64,000 bases of DNA from an uncultured bacterium (GTDB lineage Bacteria > Cyanobacteriota > Vampirovibrionia > Gastranaerophilales > Gastranaerophilaceae). The number at the start of each line of letters is the position of its first letter. Position 1 is the stretch's first letter. Positions 28,115 to 36,326 of this stretch are shown in pieces. The notes under the pieces are model-generated. The model did not search any database and was not told the DNA's origin. It worked only from the letters and a program-made list of their open reading frames with translations. Location: the NCBI GenBank assembly GCA_949297715.1, contig CASFTJ010000001.1, positions 186,001 to 250,000 on the forward strand. The letters are read 5' to 3'. Made by a program: the position numbers and the translations under genes.

Positions 28115-28324
28115 ATGTCAAGACTTGAATTATTAGGCAAAAATATTGCAAAATTCCGGCAAAAGAAAAATCTTTCGCAGGAAAAGCTTGCCGAAATGGT
28201 AGATCTTTCAAGAGAATACATAACAAGAGTCGAAAGAGGTCAAAAAAATATCAGCCTTAAAAAGCTTTTTGCTATTGCAGATGCTCTAGACGTTGATTTC
28301 TGTCTGCTGACCGATTTCAAATAA
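28115..28324 (+). CDS. Xre-type helix-turn-helix regulator, divergent from a pilin-like gene
   Basis: This 69-residue protein is a single HTH_3 domain: LGKNIAKFRQKKNLSQEKLAEMVDLSREYITRVERGQKNIS is the classic Cro/CI pattern with the recognition helix around SREYITRVE. The start ATG 28115 shows no clear ribosome site, and TTGTTA...TAGATC just upstream hints at a very short leader. It is divergent from the pilin-like gene 27282-28046 and overlaps the end of the RNase H-like gene (28286) tail-to-tail by 39 bases. A role as local repressor of the pilin is inferred from position. Confidence 0.85.
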   Translation: MSRLELLGKNIAKFRQKKNLSQEKLAEMVDLSREYITRVERGQKNISLKKLFAIADALDVDFCLLTDFK

Positions 28325-28939
28325 ATTCTTCGGGGTTTTAATTACATCAATTACCCTTGTGTCTTTGAAGGTTGAAATTTGTTTAATATTTTCAGGATGC
28401 AAATAATTTTCACGTGCCAAAATCGCACCGACTATTGCCTCCAATTGAGAAACAGGCATCATATTCACGGGAATATCTTCAAATCCCCATTCATATTTTA
28501 ACGCCTGCTGCAAAAACTTACAATCTGCCGGAGAACGTTCTTTGTAACAAGAATTCAAATGTAAGCTCTGGCGAGTCAGATAAAGCTCAAACCTGTTTAT
28601 ATTTGCACCTTTTTCCGTAAGAGTTTTGAAATATTCCGCGCCTCTATTTGTATATCTTTGAGTCCAATTTTCCTGATTTGGCATATGAGGATTAGTCGCA
28701 ACAAGCTGGTAAGGTTTTGATAATATTCGCCACTTTCCGTTCAACATTGTTCTGTCCCAAGCCATCGAAATACAAATTTCACTGTCTTTTGTTGACGAAA
28801 AGTTATCAAAAAAATACATAATATCATTCATTCTGTATAACTTATCAACAAAAGTAATTCGGTTAAATTCGTCTATTATAGCAACCCCTGTATCCACACT
28901 TGAAGTTGCAGCCAAGGAAAGACCAACAAAATATCTCAT
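28286..28939 (-). CDS. RNase H-like fold protein (DUF429-like)
   Basis: The N-terminus (RYFVGLSLAATSSVDTGVAIID) looks like the first two strands of an RNase H-like fold, as in predicted nucleases of the DUF429 family. Conserved acidic residues continue (FDNFSSTKDSEICISMAWD). The C-terminal half is helical and includes MMPVSQLEAIVGAILARENY. No catalytic activity is shown for most of this family. The gene starts exactly one base below the end of map (28940) and is likely cotranscribed with map and adk. Its last 39 bases overlap the Xre gene on the other strand. Confidence 0.7.
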   Translation of the reverse strand: MRYFVGLSLAATSSVDTGVAIIDEFNRITFVDKLYRMNDIMYFFDNFSSTKDSEICISMAWDRTMLNGKWRILSKPYQLVATNPHMPNQENWTQRYTNRGAEYFKTLTEKGANINRFELYLTRQSLHLNSCYKERSPADCKFLQQALKYEWGFEDIPVNMMPVSQLEAIVGAILARENYLHPENIKQISTFKDTRVIDVIKTPKNLFEIGQQTEINV

Positions 28940-29701
28940 CTATTTCTCCTGAGGCATTAGCTGAGTAATTATCAGCGGCTCATCTTCAGTAACAAGCACC
29001 GTATGTTCAAAATGCGCAGACGGCTTTTTATCCGTTGTAGAAACAGTCCACTCATCCTCTGCAACCACAACATCATCGCCGCCAAGGTTTAACATCGGCT
29101 CAATTGCAATTACATACCCTTGCTTTAAAGGAAGCTGGTTTCCGACACTGTAATTGAATAAAAACGGTTCTTCGTGCATTTCATGCCCTACACCATGCCC
29201 GCCATATTGACGAACAATTCCGAGCTTTTCACGATTTGCAACTCTTTCAATCGCTTTTGATACATCGTCAAGAACATTACCTTCTCTCATTTGTTTGATC
29301 CCCTCAAAAAGAGCCTCTTCTGTTGTATTCAAAAGCCTTTGAACTTCAGGTGTAATCTTTCCGACAGGGTAAGTCCAAGCGCCATCACCAACCATTCCGC
29401 CGTAAGTTGCGCCGACATCTATCGAAATTATATCGCCTTCTTTTACTTTAATGTCTTCATGCGGAATTCCGTGTACTACCTGCTCGTTTATTGATGCACA
29501 AATTGACGCAGGAAAACCTGCATATCCTAAAAAAGTCGGAATTGCTCTGTTTTCTTTTATTATATGATATGCAATGTCATCAAGCTCTTTTGTACTAATA
29601 CCGGGCTCTATAACTTCCCGCATCTTTTGATGCACCAGTGCCACTATATGACCTGCATGACGCATTCTTTTTATTTCATCTCTTGATTTTCTGTGTATCA
29701 T
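28940..29701 (-). CDS. map: Methionine aminopeptidase
   Basis: This 253-residue type I enzyme removes N-terminal Met from new proteins in the cytoplasm. The five metal ligands are in DVGATYGGMVGDGAW (two Asp), HGVGHEMHEEP (His), EPMLNLG (Glu) and the terminal HFEHTVLVTED region (Glu). The conserved GYAGFPASICASINEQVVHGIP is present. The length is normal. It lies between adk upstream and the RNase H-like gene downstream on the minus strand. Confidence 0.97.
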   Translation of the reverse strand: MIHRKSRDEIKRMRHAGHIVALVHQKMREVIEPGISTKELDDIAYHIIKENRAIPTFLGYAGFPASICASINEQVVHGIPHEDIKVKEGDIISIDVGATYGGMVGDGAWTYPVGKITPEVQRLLNTTEEALFEGIKQMREGNVLDDVSKAIERVANREKLGIVRQYGGHGVGHEMHEEPFLFNYSVGNQLPLKQGYVIAIEPMLNLGGDDVVVAEDEWTVSTTDKKPSAHFEHTVLVTEDEPLIITQLMPQEK

Positions 29702-29765
29702 CCTTCTTTTAGCTTGCGTTTTCTGCTTATATTAATATTGCCGAAATCTCAAGCCCCTTTCATTT

Positions 29766-30425
29766 TTACTTAATTACATCCAGCAATCTTTCCCAAACTT
29801 CATCAATCGTTCCGTTTGCATCGATTGTCTTTAATACGCCTTTGTTTTTGTAGTAATCAATCAAAGGTGCTGTTTCGTGGAAATAAGTTTCAAAACGGGA
29901 TTCCGCAACCTCTCTTGTATCGTCTTTTCTCTGAACAAGTGCTGCACCGTCGTTATCGCAAATTCCTTCTTTTTTCGGCGGCTTAAATTCAAGGTTATAA
30001 ATCTCACCGCAAACAGGACAAGAGCGTCTGTTTACAATTCTTTCCACTAAAACTTTTGTATCAATATCAAAATAAATCGCCCTAAAATCAACATCATTAT
30101 TGTTTGAATTTATTTCTTTATTAATTATATCAAGCTTATCCGCCTGTTCAACGCTTCTCGGATAACCGTCCAAAATATACCCGTCTTTGCAATCATCTTG
30201 AGCAAGTCTGTTTTTTATAATTCTTGCAACCAAATCAACCGGCACAAGCTGACCTTTATCAATAAATTTTTTTGCTTCAATTCCGGCTTCAGTATTGTTT
30301 TTAATTTCATTTCTTAAAAGAGATCCTGTGTCAACATGAGGGAATTTTAAATATTCTGCTAATTTATTCGTCTGTGTTCCCTTCCCGCAAGCAGGCGGCC
30401 CTAAAAAAATAAGTTCTTTTTTCAT
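29766..30425 (-). CDS. adk: Adenylate kinase
   Basis: This 219-residue long-type Adk interconverts ATP, AMP and ADP. The P-loop LGPPACGKGTQTNKL and the LID domain with CPVCGEIYNLEF...CDND are visible; the zinc site looks like C-x2-C and C-x2-D, with Asp as fourth ligand. The motif DGYPRSVEQADKL is typical. It precedes map by 64 bases on the same strand, the order seen in the spc operon, but secY and other spc genes are not here. Confidence 0.97.
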   Translation of the reverse strand: MKKELIFLGPPACGKGTQTNKLAEYLKFPHVDTGSLLRNEIKNNTEAGIEAKKFIDKGQLVPVDLVARIIKNRLAQDDCKDGYILDGYPRSVEQADKLDIINKEINSNNNDVDFRAIYFDIDTKVLVERIVNRRSCPVCGEIYNLEFKPPKKEGICDNDGAALVQRKDDTREVAESRFETYFHETAPLIDYYKNKGVLKTIDANGTIDEVWERLLDVIK

Positions 30426-30539
30426 AATTCACTCTTTTCTCTCTTATGTAAAATTCACTATTATTCTACATCAAGAACTGCGTGATTTCAACGGTTGAAT
30501 TATTTGTAAAATTTTCTTCAAAAAACCGCAAAAAATACC

Positions 30540-30568
30540 TTGATGTTTTTTTATAAATAGTGTATCAT
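30540..30568 (+). promoter_or_regulatory. Promoter of the four-domain GntR-like regulator gene
   Basis: TTGATG (30540-30545) and TATCAT (30563-30568) are spaced by 17 bases, and +1 would fall near 30575, 18 bases before ATG 30593. A short leader with AAGGG follows. Confidence 0.55.
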
Positions 30569-30592
30569 TAGAATCATTTATAAGGGTAGTGT

Positions 30593-31717
30593 ATGCAGAA
30601 AAATAAGCTTAAACAAATAAATATCAATGAACTTACCGAAAATTCACCTGACTTAAAAAATATTGAGGTGTCAAAAGCATCGGCAATCGCAGAATGGCTT
30701 AGTAACACCATTGAAAAAGGTTTAACTTCAGGTAAAATCAAAATCGGAAGCCTTCTTCCAACTAAACCCAACTTAGCTTTTCGGCTTGGAGTAAGTGTCG
30801 GAACAATTCAAAACGCTTTAAGAATTTTAGAAGATAGAGGTTTTGTAGAATCAAAACAATGCATCGGAACACTTATAAAAGACAAAAATTCAGAAACTAA
30901 AATAAGAAAATTAACTTCCAAAAGAGAAACAGCCATTGAAGATATAAAAAAATACATTAAACGTAAAAAATTCAAAATCGGAACTCTGCTTCCTTCAACC
31001 AGAAATATTGCAAAAGAAATTTCGATGTCTTTCAACACAACTAGGCTTGCTCTTGAAAAATTATGCACCGAAGGAATTTTAGAACACCGATATAAAAATT
31101 CACAAGATTCGGGATGGGTTGTTAAATCAAACAATTTTTCTACAGTTAACACAACTTTGGAACAAGAAACTCTTGTTGAAAAAGTTGAATATGACCTTAA
31201 AAACTACATAACAACAAACCTTAAAATTAGCGATAAAATTCCGCCTCACGGTAAACTTGCAAAATTATTCAATGTAAGCATAAAAACGATTCACGATGCT
31301 TTGCAAGGGCTGATTATGGAAGGGATTCTTCTTCCAAGACGCGGAAGATACGGAACTTCAGTTATCAAAATGCCTGAGGACAAAACAATAAATATCGGTT
31401 TTGAAACCTCAATTTTTGCAAAAGCTCAAGATACAGCTTTTTACTACTACGAAAGAACTCAAAACCAGCTTAAAAAAATGATAAGTGAAAATTACTCAAT
31501 CGGAGACAGGCTTCCGTCAATAATGGCACTTTCAAAAGCATTAGATTTAAGCCCGAATACTATAAGAAAAGCTTTTAAAAATTTGGCTTCAGAAGGTTAC
31601 CTGACATTTTCGCGCGGAAGATACGGCGGAACTTTCGTTATTGATATTCCGCAAACAGATACTCAAGCTTTCAAATGGCTTGCTGTTAACCCGAATTATG
31701 CTAAAAATTTAAATTAA
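30593..31717 (+). CDS. Regulator with four tandem GntR-type winged-helix domains
   Basis: The 374 residues form four successive GntR-type winged helices, at about residues 30-97, 112-178, 195-260 and 285-350. Each shows the GntR pattern of a helix, 'KIGSLLPTKPNLA' or 'GDRLPSIMALS', a recognition helix such as VSVGTIQNALRILEDRGFV or LSPNTIRKAFKNLASEGYL, and a wing such as GRYGTSVIK. No effector domain (FCD, UTRA, aminotransferase or HutC type) is attached. Known GntR regulators carry a single wHTH, so a four-copy chain would contact DNA at up to four sites in one polypeptide. It is convergent with the phase-variable pilin gene at 31742, 24 bases away. The target is unknown. Confidence 0.85.
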   Translation: MQKNKLKQININELTENSPDLKNIEVSKASAIAEWLSNTIEKGLTSGKIKIGSLLPTKPNLAFRLGVSVGTIQNALRILEDRGFVESKQCIGTLIKDKNSETKIRKLTSKRETAIEDIKKYIKRKKFKIGTLLPSTRNIAKEISMSFNTTRLALEKLCTEGILEHRYKNSQDSGWVVKSNNFSTVNTTLEQETLVEKVEYDLKNYITTNLKISDKIPPHGKLAKLFNVSIKTIHDALQGLIMEGILLPRRGRYGTSVIKMPEDKTINIGFETSIFAKAQDTAFYYYERTQNQLKKMISENYSIGDRLPSIMALSKALDLSPNTIRKAFKNLASEGYLTFSRGRYGGTFVIDIPQTDTQAFKWLAVNPNYAKNLN

Positions 31718-31741
31718 ATTACCTGTTTTAATTATCATAAT

Positions 31742-32518
31742 TTACCAAGGATAATCCTTTTTCATTTCCCAGCTATCATTTATTATCTTTGCTGCACAGT
31801 ATTCTCCGGTACCATTTAAACTGCAATTACTGTTAATTTCTGCTTGAGTTTTGTCATATCCGAATGGTCTTACGATGTTTTTGTCAAAAAACACTTGAAA
31901 TACAAATACATCTTTACCTATAATATTTGGAGGTTTGATTCCATTTAAATCGACATGAACTCTTTGTCCCGAAGAATATTTTGCTATTTTTGAAATTATA
32001 TTACCGTCATCATCATATTCATATTCCCACCACATCATATTTATATAATATGCTGTTCCATCCATTGTTGTAAAATATATTCGACCAATACTGTATGATG
32101 TAAATATACTTTGTCCATATTTATCACCATTTATTGTTTTGAATATGCTATCAATTCCGTAAGGGTATACACCACTTTTTGAAACCGTCGGGTTATTAAA
32201 ATATGGAAGCCAGTATTGTTCAAAAAATTTTTTGGTTGCATCTGCATTCACCGTGTCTGACGTAGAAAAATAAGCCCCGCCGTTATCTTCTTGAGCTTGC
32301 AAAACCATTTGACTTAATACCGTATAAGCTTTTTTTAATTGTGATATTGTTGCCTGCTTTTTATATTTACCCAATACTGCAGGAAGAGTCATTGCAATAA
32401 CAACGCCCAATATCCCTAAAGTTATTAAAACTTCCGCTAATGTAAATCCAGCCTTTTTCCCTTTTAAGGAGCTATTCTTGGGCGCCCCCCCCCCCCATAA
32501 TCCAATCATACTGTGCAT
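31742..32518 (-). CDS. Type IV pilin-like protein with poly-G leader, in frame (ON)
   Basis: This 258-residue protein begins MHSMIGLWGGGAPKNSSL and continues GKKAGFTLAEVLITLGILG, so the prepilin leader has an unusual glycine run encoded by G12 (32485-32496). ATG 32518 has the strong ribosome site AAGGAG at 6 bases spacing, and with 12 G it reads in frame through the whole pilin. The shared motif DLNGIKPPNIIGKDVF is present at the C-terminal side, and the tail ends DYPW. A 9-base copy complementary to the ribosome site lies in codons 17-20. Upstream is the palindrome-rich repeat at 32573-33160. It is convergent with the four-wHTH regulator. Confidence 0.9.
   Translation of the reverse strand: MHSMIGLWGGGAPKNSSLKGKKAGFTLAEVLITLGILGVVIAMTLPAVLGKYKKQATISQLKKAYTVLSQMVLQAQEDNGGAYFSTSDTVNADATKKFFEQYWLPYFNNPTVSKSGVYPYGIDSIFKTINGDKYGQSIFTSYSIGRIYFTTMDGTAYYINMMWWEYEYDDDGNIISKIAKYSSGQRVHVDLNGIKPPNIIGKDVFVFQVFFDKNIVRPFGYDKTQAEINSNCSLNGTGEYCAAKIINDSWEMKKDYPW
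32485..32496 (-). repeat. Homopolymeric G12 tract in pilin leader (in frame)
   Basis: A run of 12 C on the plus strand (12 G on the coding strand) lies 22 bases after the A of the pilin ATG. In-frame reading needs a length divisible by 3, and 12 satisfies this. A change of one base would switch the pilin off. Confidence 0.92.
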
Positions 32519-32572
32519 TTCCAGCTCCTTATCATTTTATATATCACTCTTTTATTATATCAACCCTTTTTA

Positions 32573-33160
32573 TTTTTGACAAGTATTTAGATTTTATGCG
32601 CCACACAAAAGCACTAACCAAACTTTGCGGTGCGTCGAAACGACGCACCATACAATATAAAAGCCTAAATTCCCTCAAATATCTTAAAAAACAAAATTTT
32701 GCGACGATGGCAGAGTGTGTAAATTTTTATTTAAATAACCACCCTTCACGTAGTGAGCAAGCATTGTTTTGTTTCACAGCTTCATAAGCAAGCTTTGTTT
32801 GAGCGGAGCGAGTTTGCTTGCTTTGGGTGAAACATTTACATATGATTAGCGAACGGAGTGAAGGGCGTGGTTTGCGTTGCTTTTCCACAAAAGCGACCGC
32901 CCTTCTAGCGCAAGACCTGCCGGAGGCTTTATAAATCTATTTTTTGGTGTGTCAAACGACACACCCTACTTGAGCTTTGCGTATTATAAGCAAACGTAAG
33001 CGTGTCAATGGTTTTGAAACACTTTTTCCACAAAAAGTGCCCCTGTCCGGAGGACTTTTTTTAAACATATTCAAAAGCAAACCGCTGTCTGCGCAAGACT
33101 CGCCGGAGGCTTTAATTATCTTCGTTTTATAATTTTGGTGCGTCTTTCCGACGCACCCTA
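32573..33160. repeat. Palindrome-rich dispersed repeat, copy A (~590 bp)
   Basis: This 5' flank of the phase-variable pilin fills most of the 678-base gene-free gap 32519-33196. It shares long near-identical stretches with 41062-41621 (for example ATTTAAATAACC at the left side and TCTATTTTTTGGTGTGTCAA further on). It holds hairpins GGTGCGTCG-3-CGACGCACC (32629-32649), GGTGTGTC-4-GACACACC (32946-32965) and GGTGCGTC-5-GACGCACC (33137-33157), and nested longer stems (TGTTTCAC with GTGAAACA; CCACCCTTCAC with GTGAAGGGCGTGG). No coding frame with a ribosome site is seen. The outer limits are approximate. Confidence 0.85.
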
Positions 33161-33196
33161 CTGCTGCTGAAACTTGTAACAATTAAATCCTAAAAA

Positions 33197-33463
33197 CTAC
33201 GGGCAGAGGCTTTCCCAATCAGGCTCTCCATCACCTTCTCCAGGCTCTCTTATCGGCTCGTCAGACTCCAACATTACCGTCAATGTCAGCTTTAATTGCT
33301 TTTTGTAATTTTCTCTTGCTTTTTCGATAGTTTTGGCACAAAAACAGAAACTCGGAATCTCTTCTATCATAATATAATGATAAGGCTTTCCTTCAAAATC
33401 CAAGTCCTCGCCCTCAACCAGCGTCCAATCAAGATTAAGATAGTAATCTAAGTCTTTTTCCAT
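33197..33463 (-). CDS. HicB-like antitoxin-fold protein without partner
   Basis: This 88-residue protein has the HicB layout: a beta-rich start (YYLNLDWTLVEGEDLDF), the strand YHYIMIEEIPSFCFCAKTIEKARENYKKQL (compare 'vPgcfa.G.T.eEA..n'), and an end (ESDEPIREP) like the HicB 'g.plPeP'. No HicA-type toxin gene is adjacent, so it is an orphan. It lies 3 bases after the GerMN gene and is part of that operon. The C-terminus is Asp/Glu/Pro-rich. Confidence 0.7.
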   Translation of the reverse strand: MEKDLDYYLNLDWTLVEGEDLDFEGKPYHYIMIEEIPSFCFCAKTIEKARENYKKQLKLTLTVMLESDEPIREPGEGDGEPDWESLCP

Positions 33464-33466
33464 TTT

Positions 33467-34105
33467 CTAATCCAGAGAATTCTCCGTCAATGGCTGCGTA
33501 ATCATTATTCCATCACCACCGATTACATCTGCCTGCTGACCGTTTATATATAAAAATACCGCTTTTGAAGTGTTGCGCTTTGCCGTTTTTATCAACTGAA
33601 ATAGTCTTTTATAAACACTTTCAGTACCACCACCAGTCGCAAATGCTGACGATAAATCTATTATAACTTTATCAGGTTTTTCTGTAATGCTTATTATTCT
33701 CGTATCTGTAGGAATTTCTGTATATACTCCGCCTGCTTTTTCTCCGGGTTTTGGACCTAGGATTAAACTTGTTATTGCATATTTTACTTTTGAACCGTCA
33801 ACTTCAGGATTATAAACTCGTTTTACAGCTCTATAAACTTCTTCATTATTTTCATTCTTGCCTATGAAAAATATATTTACATATTCCTCCTCTTTAGGCG
33901 GTTGCGGCTTTTGCTCAGGCGGTGTCGGAACTTCCTCAGGCGGCACCTGAACTTCCTTTTTGCCGGGAATGTCTATTATCTCATCCCCAGGTGTCCAATA
34001 TTGTAATCCCAAATAAACCCCGCAGGCTACAAGTGCTGTCAATATAATTCCGATAAAAAATATTTTTATATTATTTGCCGTATTATTCTTCTTACGTCTT
34101 CCCAT
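33467..34105 (-). CDS. GerMN-domain membrane-anchored protein
   Basis: ATG 34105 (AAGGA upstream) starts a 212-residue protein. A basic N-terminus (GRRKKNN) precedes one membrane anchor (IKIFFIGIILTALVACGVYL), a Pro/Glu-rich linker (VPPEEVPTPPEQKPQPPKEE), and a GerMN domain (about residues 80-200). That domain includes VNIFFIGKNENNEEVYR, LILGPKPGEKAGGVYTEIP and VIIDLSSAFATGGG. GerMN occurs in GerM of spore formers but also widely in non-sporulating bacteria; its role here is unknown. It follows the DUF2993 gene by 10 bases. Confidence 0.88.
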   Translation of the reverse strand: MGRRKKNNTANNIKIFFIGIILTALVACGVYLGLQYWTPGDEIIDIPGKKEVQVPPEEVPTPPEQKPQPPKEEEYVNIFFIGKNENNEEVYRAVKRVYNPEVDGSKVKYAITSLILGPKPGEKAGGVYTEIPTDTRIISITEKPDKVIIDLSSAFATGGGTESVYKRLFQLIKTAKRNTSKAVFLYINGQQADVIGGDGIMITQPLTENSLD

Positions 34106-34115
34106 ATATTGTTCC

Positions 34116-35015
34116 TTATATTTGTGTAAGCTTGTCCTTTGGTACATTTATTGTACCAGAGATATTAATTTTGTCATTTATTATATTGACATTTCTTACC
34201 TTCAAATCTGCATCCTTATTTTCCATAACTTTTAATGAATAATCCAATGGATCAAGATAATTGAATACCTTTGTAAGACTTCCTAAGTCTACTTTTACGT
34301 AAGAATTCACAAACTGCGGATTATCCAAAAGCACTTCTCCGTCTTCTACACGTAAATCTGTTATTAATGCAACTTCTAACTTTGAACCTTTGCCTGATAA
34401 AAAACTTAGAGCCGGCACATTCAAATTAAAAACATATACAAACTTATTATTTCTGATTTTTGCCTGAGTGGATTCAACCTTAAATAAAGAAAGTGATTTA
34501 CCGAAATTGTTAACCTTCTCTATCATTTCAAAATATCCTGCAGCTTTCATCGTTTTATTAAGATCTTCCTCTGACAAAGTTACCGCAAAACTCATCGGAA
34601 AATCTTCCTTAAATACTGCCGTTGAATTCTTTTCATCATAAACTATATAGTTAAAATCACAAAAGGTTGAAATATCCATCGTACTGAAATAAACACCGTC
34701 TGCTACGACATTTTTCCCGTGGATTTCCATTGACTTGAACCGACCGGCTTTCAAATCGGCTACACTGTACGATTTTACGTCAACACTAAACTTCCCGTCC
34801 GCATTTTTTGTAACCTGCGACTTAAGTATATGTTCAGCTATCTTGCTGCCTAAAAAATTCACACCGCTTATTCTGCTTAAAGTGCTTGAAAATCCGCCGG
34901 ATAAATCATATGGAGCAACACACTTAAAACCTTCAGTCTGTTGAGCCTGCGCTATATTTAACCCGCCAGATAATCCAAACATTATTGCCGCTAAAACGCA
35001 AATTTGCTTTTTCAT
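34116..35015 (-). CDS. Secreted DUF2993 (LmeA-like) lipid-binding protein
   Basis: This 299-residue protein has a signal peptide (KKQICVLAAIMFGLSGG then QAQQTEG). The mature part has the DUF2993 pattern: alternating beta strands around FSVDVKSYSVADLKAGRFKS, the 'hGknv.adg.yf' strand, and a C-terminal LKVRNVNIINDKINISGTI. Members such as LmeA bind phospholipids and act in envelope lipid or lipoglycan handling in other bacteria. The gene starts 4 bases after truB. Its cellular partner here is unknown. Confidence 0.85.
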   Translation of the reverse strand: MKKQICVLAAIMFGLSGGLNIAQAQQTEGFKCVAPYDLSGGFSSTLSRISGVNFLGSKIAEHILKSQVTKNADGKFSVDVKSYSVADLKAGRFKSMEIHGKNVVADGVYFSTMDISTFCDFNYIVYDEKNSTAVFKEDFPMSFAVTLSEEDLNKTMKAAGYFEMIEKVNNFGKSLSLFKVESTQAKIRNNKFVYVFNLNVPALSFLSGKGSKLEVALITDLRVEDGEVLLDNPQFVNSYVKVDLGSLTKVFNYLDPLDYSLKVMENKDADLKVRNVNIINDKINISGTINVPKDKLTQI

Positions 35016-35019
35016 TTTT

Positions 35020-35877
35020 CTAAAATACTTTCTTAATTAAGATTTTATCTCCATCGGCTACTCCGACTGCAATTATTATATCATTATAAATTAAAATTAC
35101 AACTTGACTCGTTGAAATATCATTCTTATTATGTATCGGGTTTCCATGCAAAATCTTTTCATATTCTGCTGCATCAACTTTTATCTTTTCATAATCCAGC
35201 ATATCAATCGGATTTATAAGATGTTTTTTTACATCCGACGGATTTTGAAGATCTTCTAAATCCACAGAATTTTCTATATTAAATTTACCTGCTTTTGTTC
35301 TTGTTAATTTTACAAGATGCCCGCCCACTGATAATTTCTGTCCTATATCATGCGCAATTGATCGAATATACGTTCCTTTTGAACACTTCACAAGAATTTC
35401 CGCTTCCTGATTTTCTTTATCAAAATTCTTTAATTCAAGCTTCTCAATAAAAACTTTTCTTGCCTCAACCTCTATCTGCTGACCTTTTCTTGCGTATTCA
35501 TAAAGTTTTTTACCCTTAACTTTTATCGCTGAAAACATCGGCGGGGTTTGCATAACCTCACCCCTAAATTCAGGTAAAATTTGCCCCAAATCAGACTTGG
35601 TTATTTTTTTATCCGAAACTGAAATAATATTTCCGTCTAAATCATAAGTATCCGTTTCAATTCCAAATTTTACAACAGCTAGATATTCTTTATCATCATC
35701 CAAATATTCAATAAGCCGTGTCGCTTTCCCGATACAAACAGGCAAAACCCCTTCCGCAAAAGGATCCAATGTTCCGGTGTGCCCAACTTGCTTTATACCG
35801 GAGGCTTTTCTGATTTTATAAATAACATCATGAGAGGTCATCCCTAATGACTTTCTGACGTTCAAAAACCCAAACAT
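35020..35877 (-). CDS. truB: tRNA pseudouridine(55) synthase
   Basis: This 285-residue TruB makes Psi55 in the T-loop of tRNAs. The catalytic Asp motif is HTGTLDPFAEGVLPVCIGKATR. The N-terminus GFLNVRKSLGMTSHDVI matches the family start, so ATG 35877 is chosen over a TTG at 35940. The second family motif is MQTPPMFSAIKVKGKKLYEYARKG. A C-terminal PUA-like end is present (AEYEKILHGNPI). It follows rbfA in the usual infB-rbfA-truB order. Confidence 0.96.
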   Translation of the reverse strand: MFGFLNVRKSLGMTSHDVIYKIRKASGIKQVGHTGTLDPFAEGVLPVCIGKATRLIEYLDDDKEYLAVVKFGIETDTYDLDGNIISVSDKKITKSDLGQILPEFRGEVMQTPPMFSAIKVKGKKLYEYARKGQQIEVEARKVFIEKLELKNFDKENQEAEILVKCSKGTYIRSIAHDIGQKLSVGGHLVKLTRTKAGKFNIENSVDLEDLQNPSDVKKHLINPIDMLDYEKIKVDAAEYEKILHGNPIHNKNDISTSQVVILIYNDIIIAVGVADGDKILIKKVF

Positions 35878-35942
35878 ACCGCAGTACCTTTCTCCTGCCG
35901 CATCGTTTGTAACCTTTGAGCCAAGATCAGCTTTAACCAAAA

Positions 35943-36287
35943 CTAAATTTCCCCTCTTGATATTTTATCTATAATCTCGCTGACCTTTGAGCCTTTTTCC
36001 AGTGAATCCGTATATACAAACTTTAATTCGGGAGTAAGACGCAAACGAATTCTCTTGCCGACTTCAAATCTTACTTTCGGGGTGCTTTTTTCTATAATTT
36101 CTTTTGTCTTTTCTACCTGCTCAGGACTCCCTAATACACTATATATAACTTTTGCAAATGAATTGTCATGAGAAACTTCAACATCCAAAACAGATACTAC
36201 ACCTGCAAGACCTCGAATTTCCTTTCTCAAGATATCCGAAATATCTCTCATTAATTCTTTTCTGACTCTTTCGTTTCTTAATGTCAT
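35943..36287 (-). CDS. rbfA: Ribosome-binding factor A
   Basis: This 114-residue RbfA is a KH-like domain protein that helps mature the 30S subunit (16S 5' end and helix 1). Landmarks are the N-terminus RVRKELMRDISDIL, the VSHDNSFAKVIYSV strand and the C-terminal LRLTPELKFVYTDSLEKGSKV. It lies 39 bases after infB and 65 bases before truB on the minus strand. The length is usual. Confidence 0.95.
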   Translation of the reverse strand: MTLRNERVRKELMRDISDILRKEIRGLAGVVSVLDVEVSHDNSFAKVIYSVLGSPEQVEKTKEIIEKSTPKVRFEVGKRIRLRLTPELKFVYTDSLEKGSKVSEIIDKISRGEI

Positions 36288-36326
36288 TTTATTTTCCTTT
36301 GATTTTGAGGGTTTTAAAAAATTAAA

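Noticed and set aside
32596-32787. Plus-strand open frame in the repeat
   Set aside because: It lies in the palindrome-rich repeat, has no good ribosome site, and the other repeat copy does not keep the frame.
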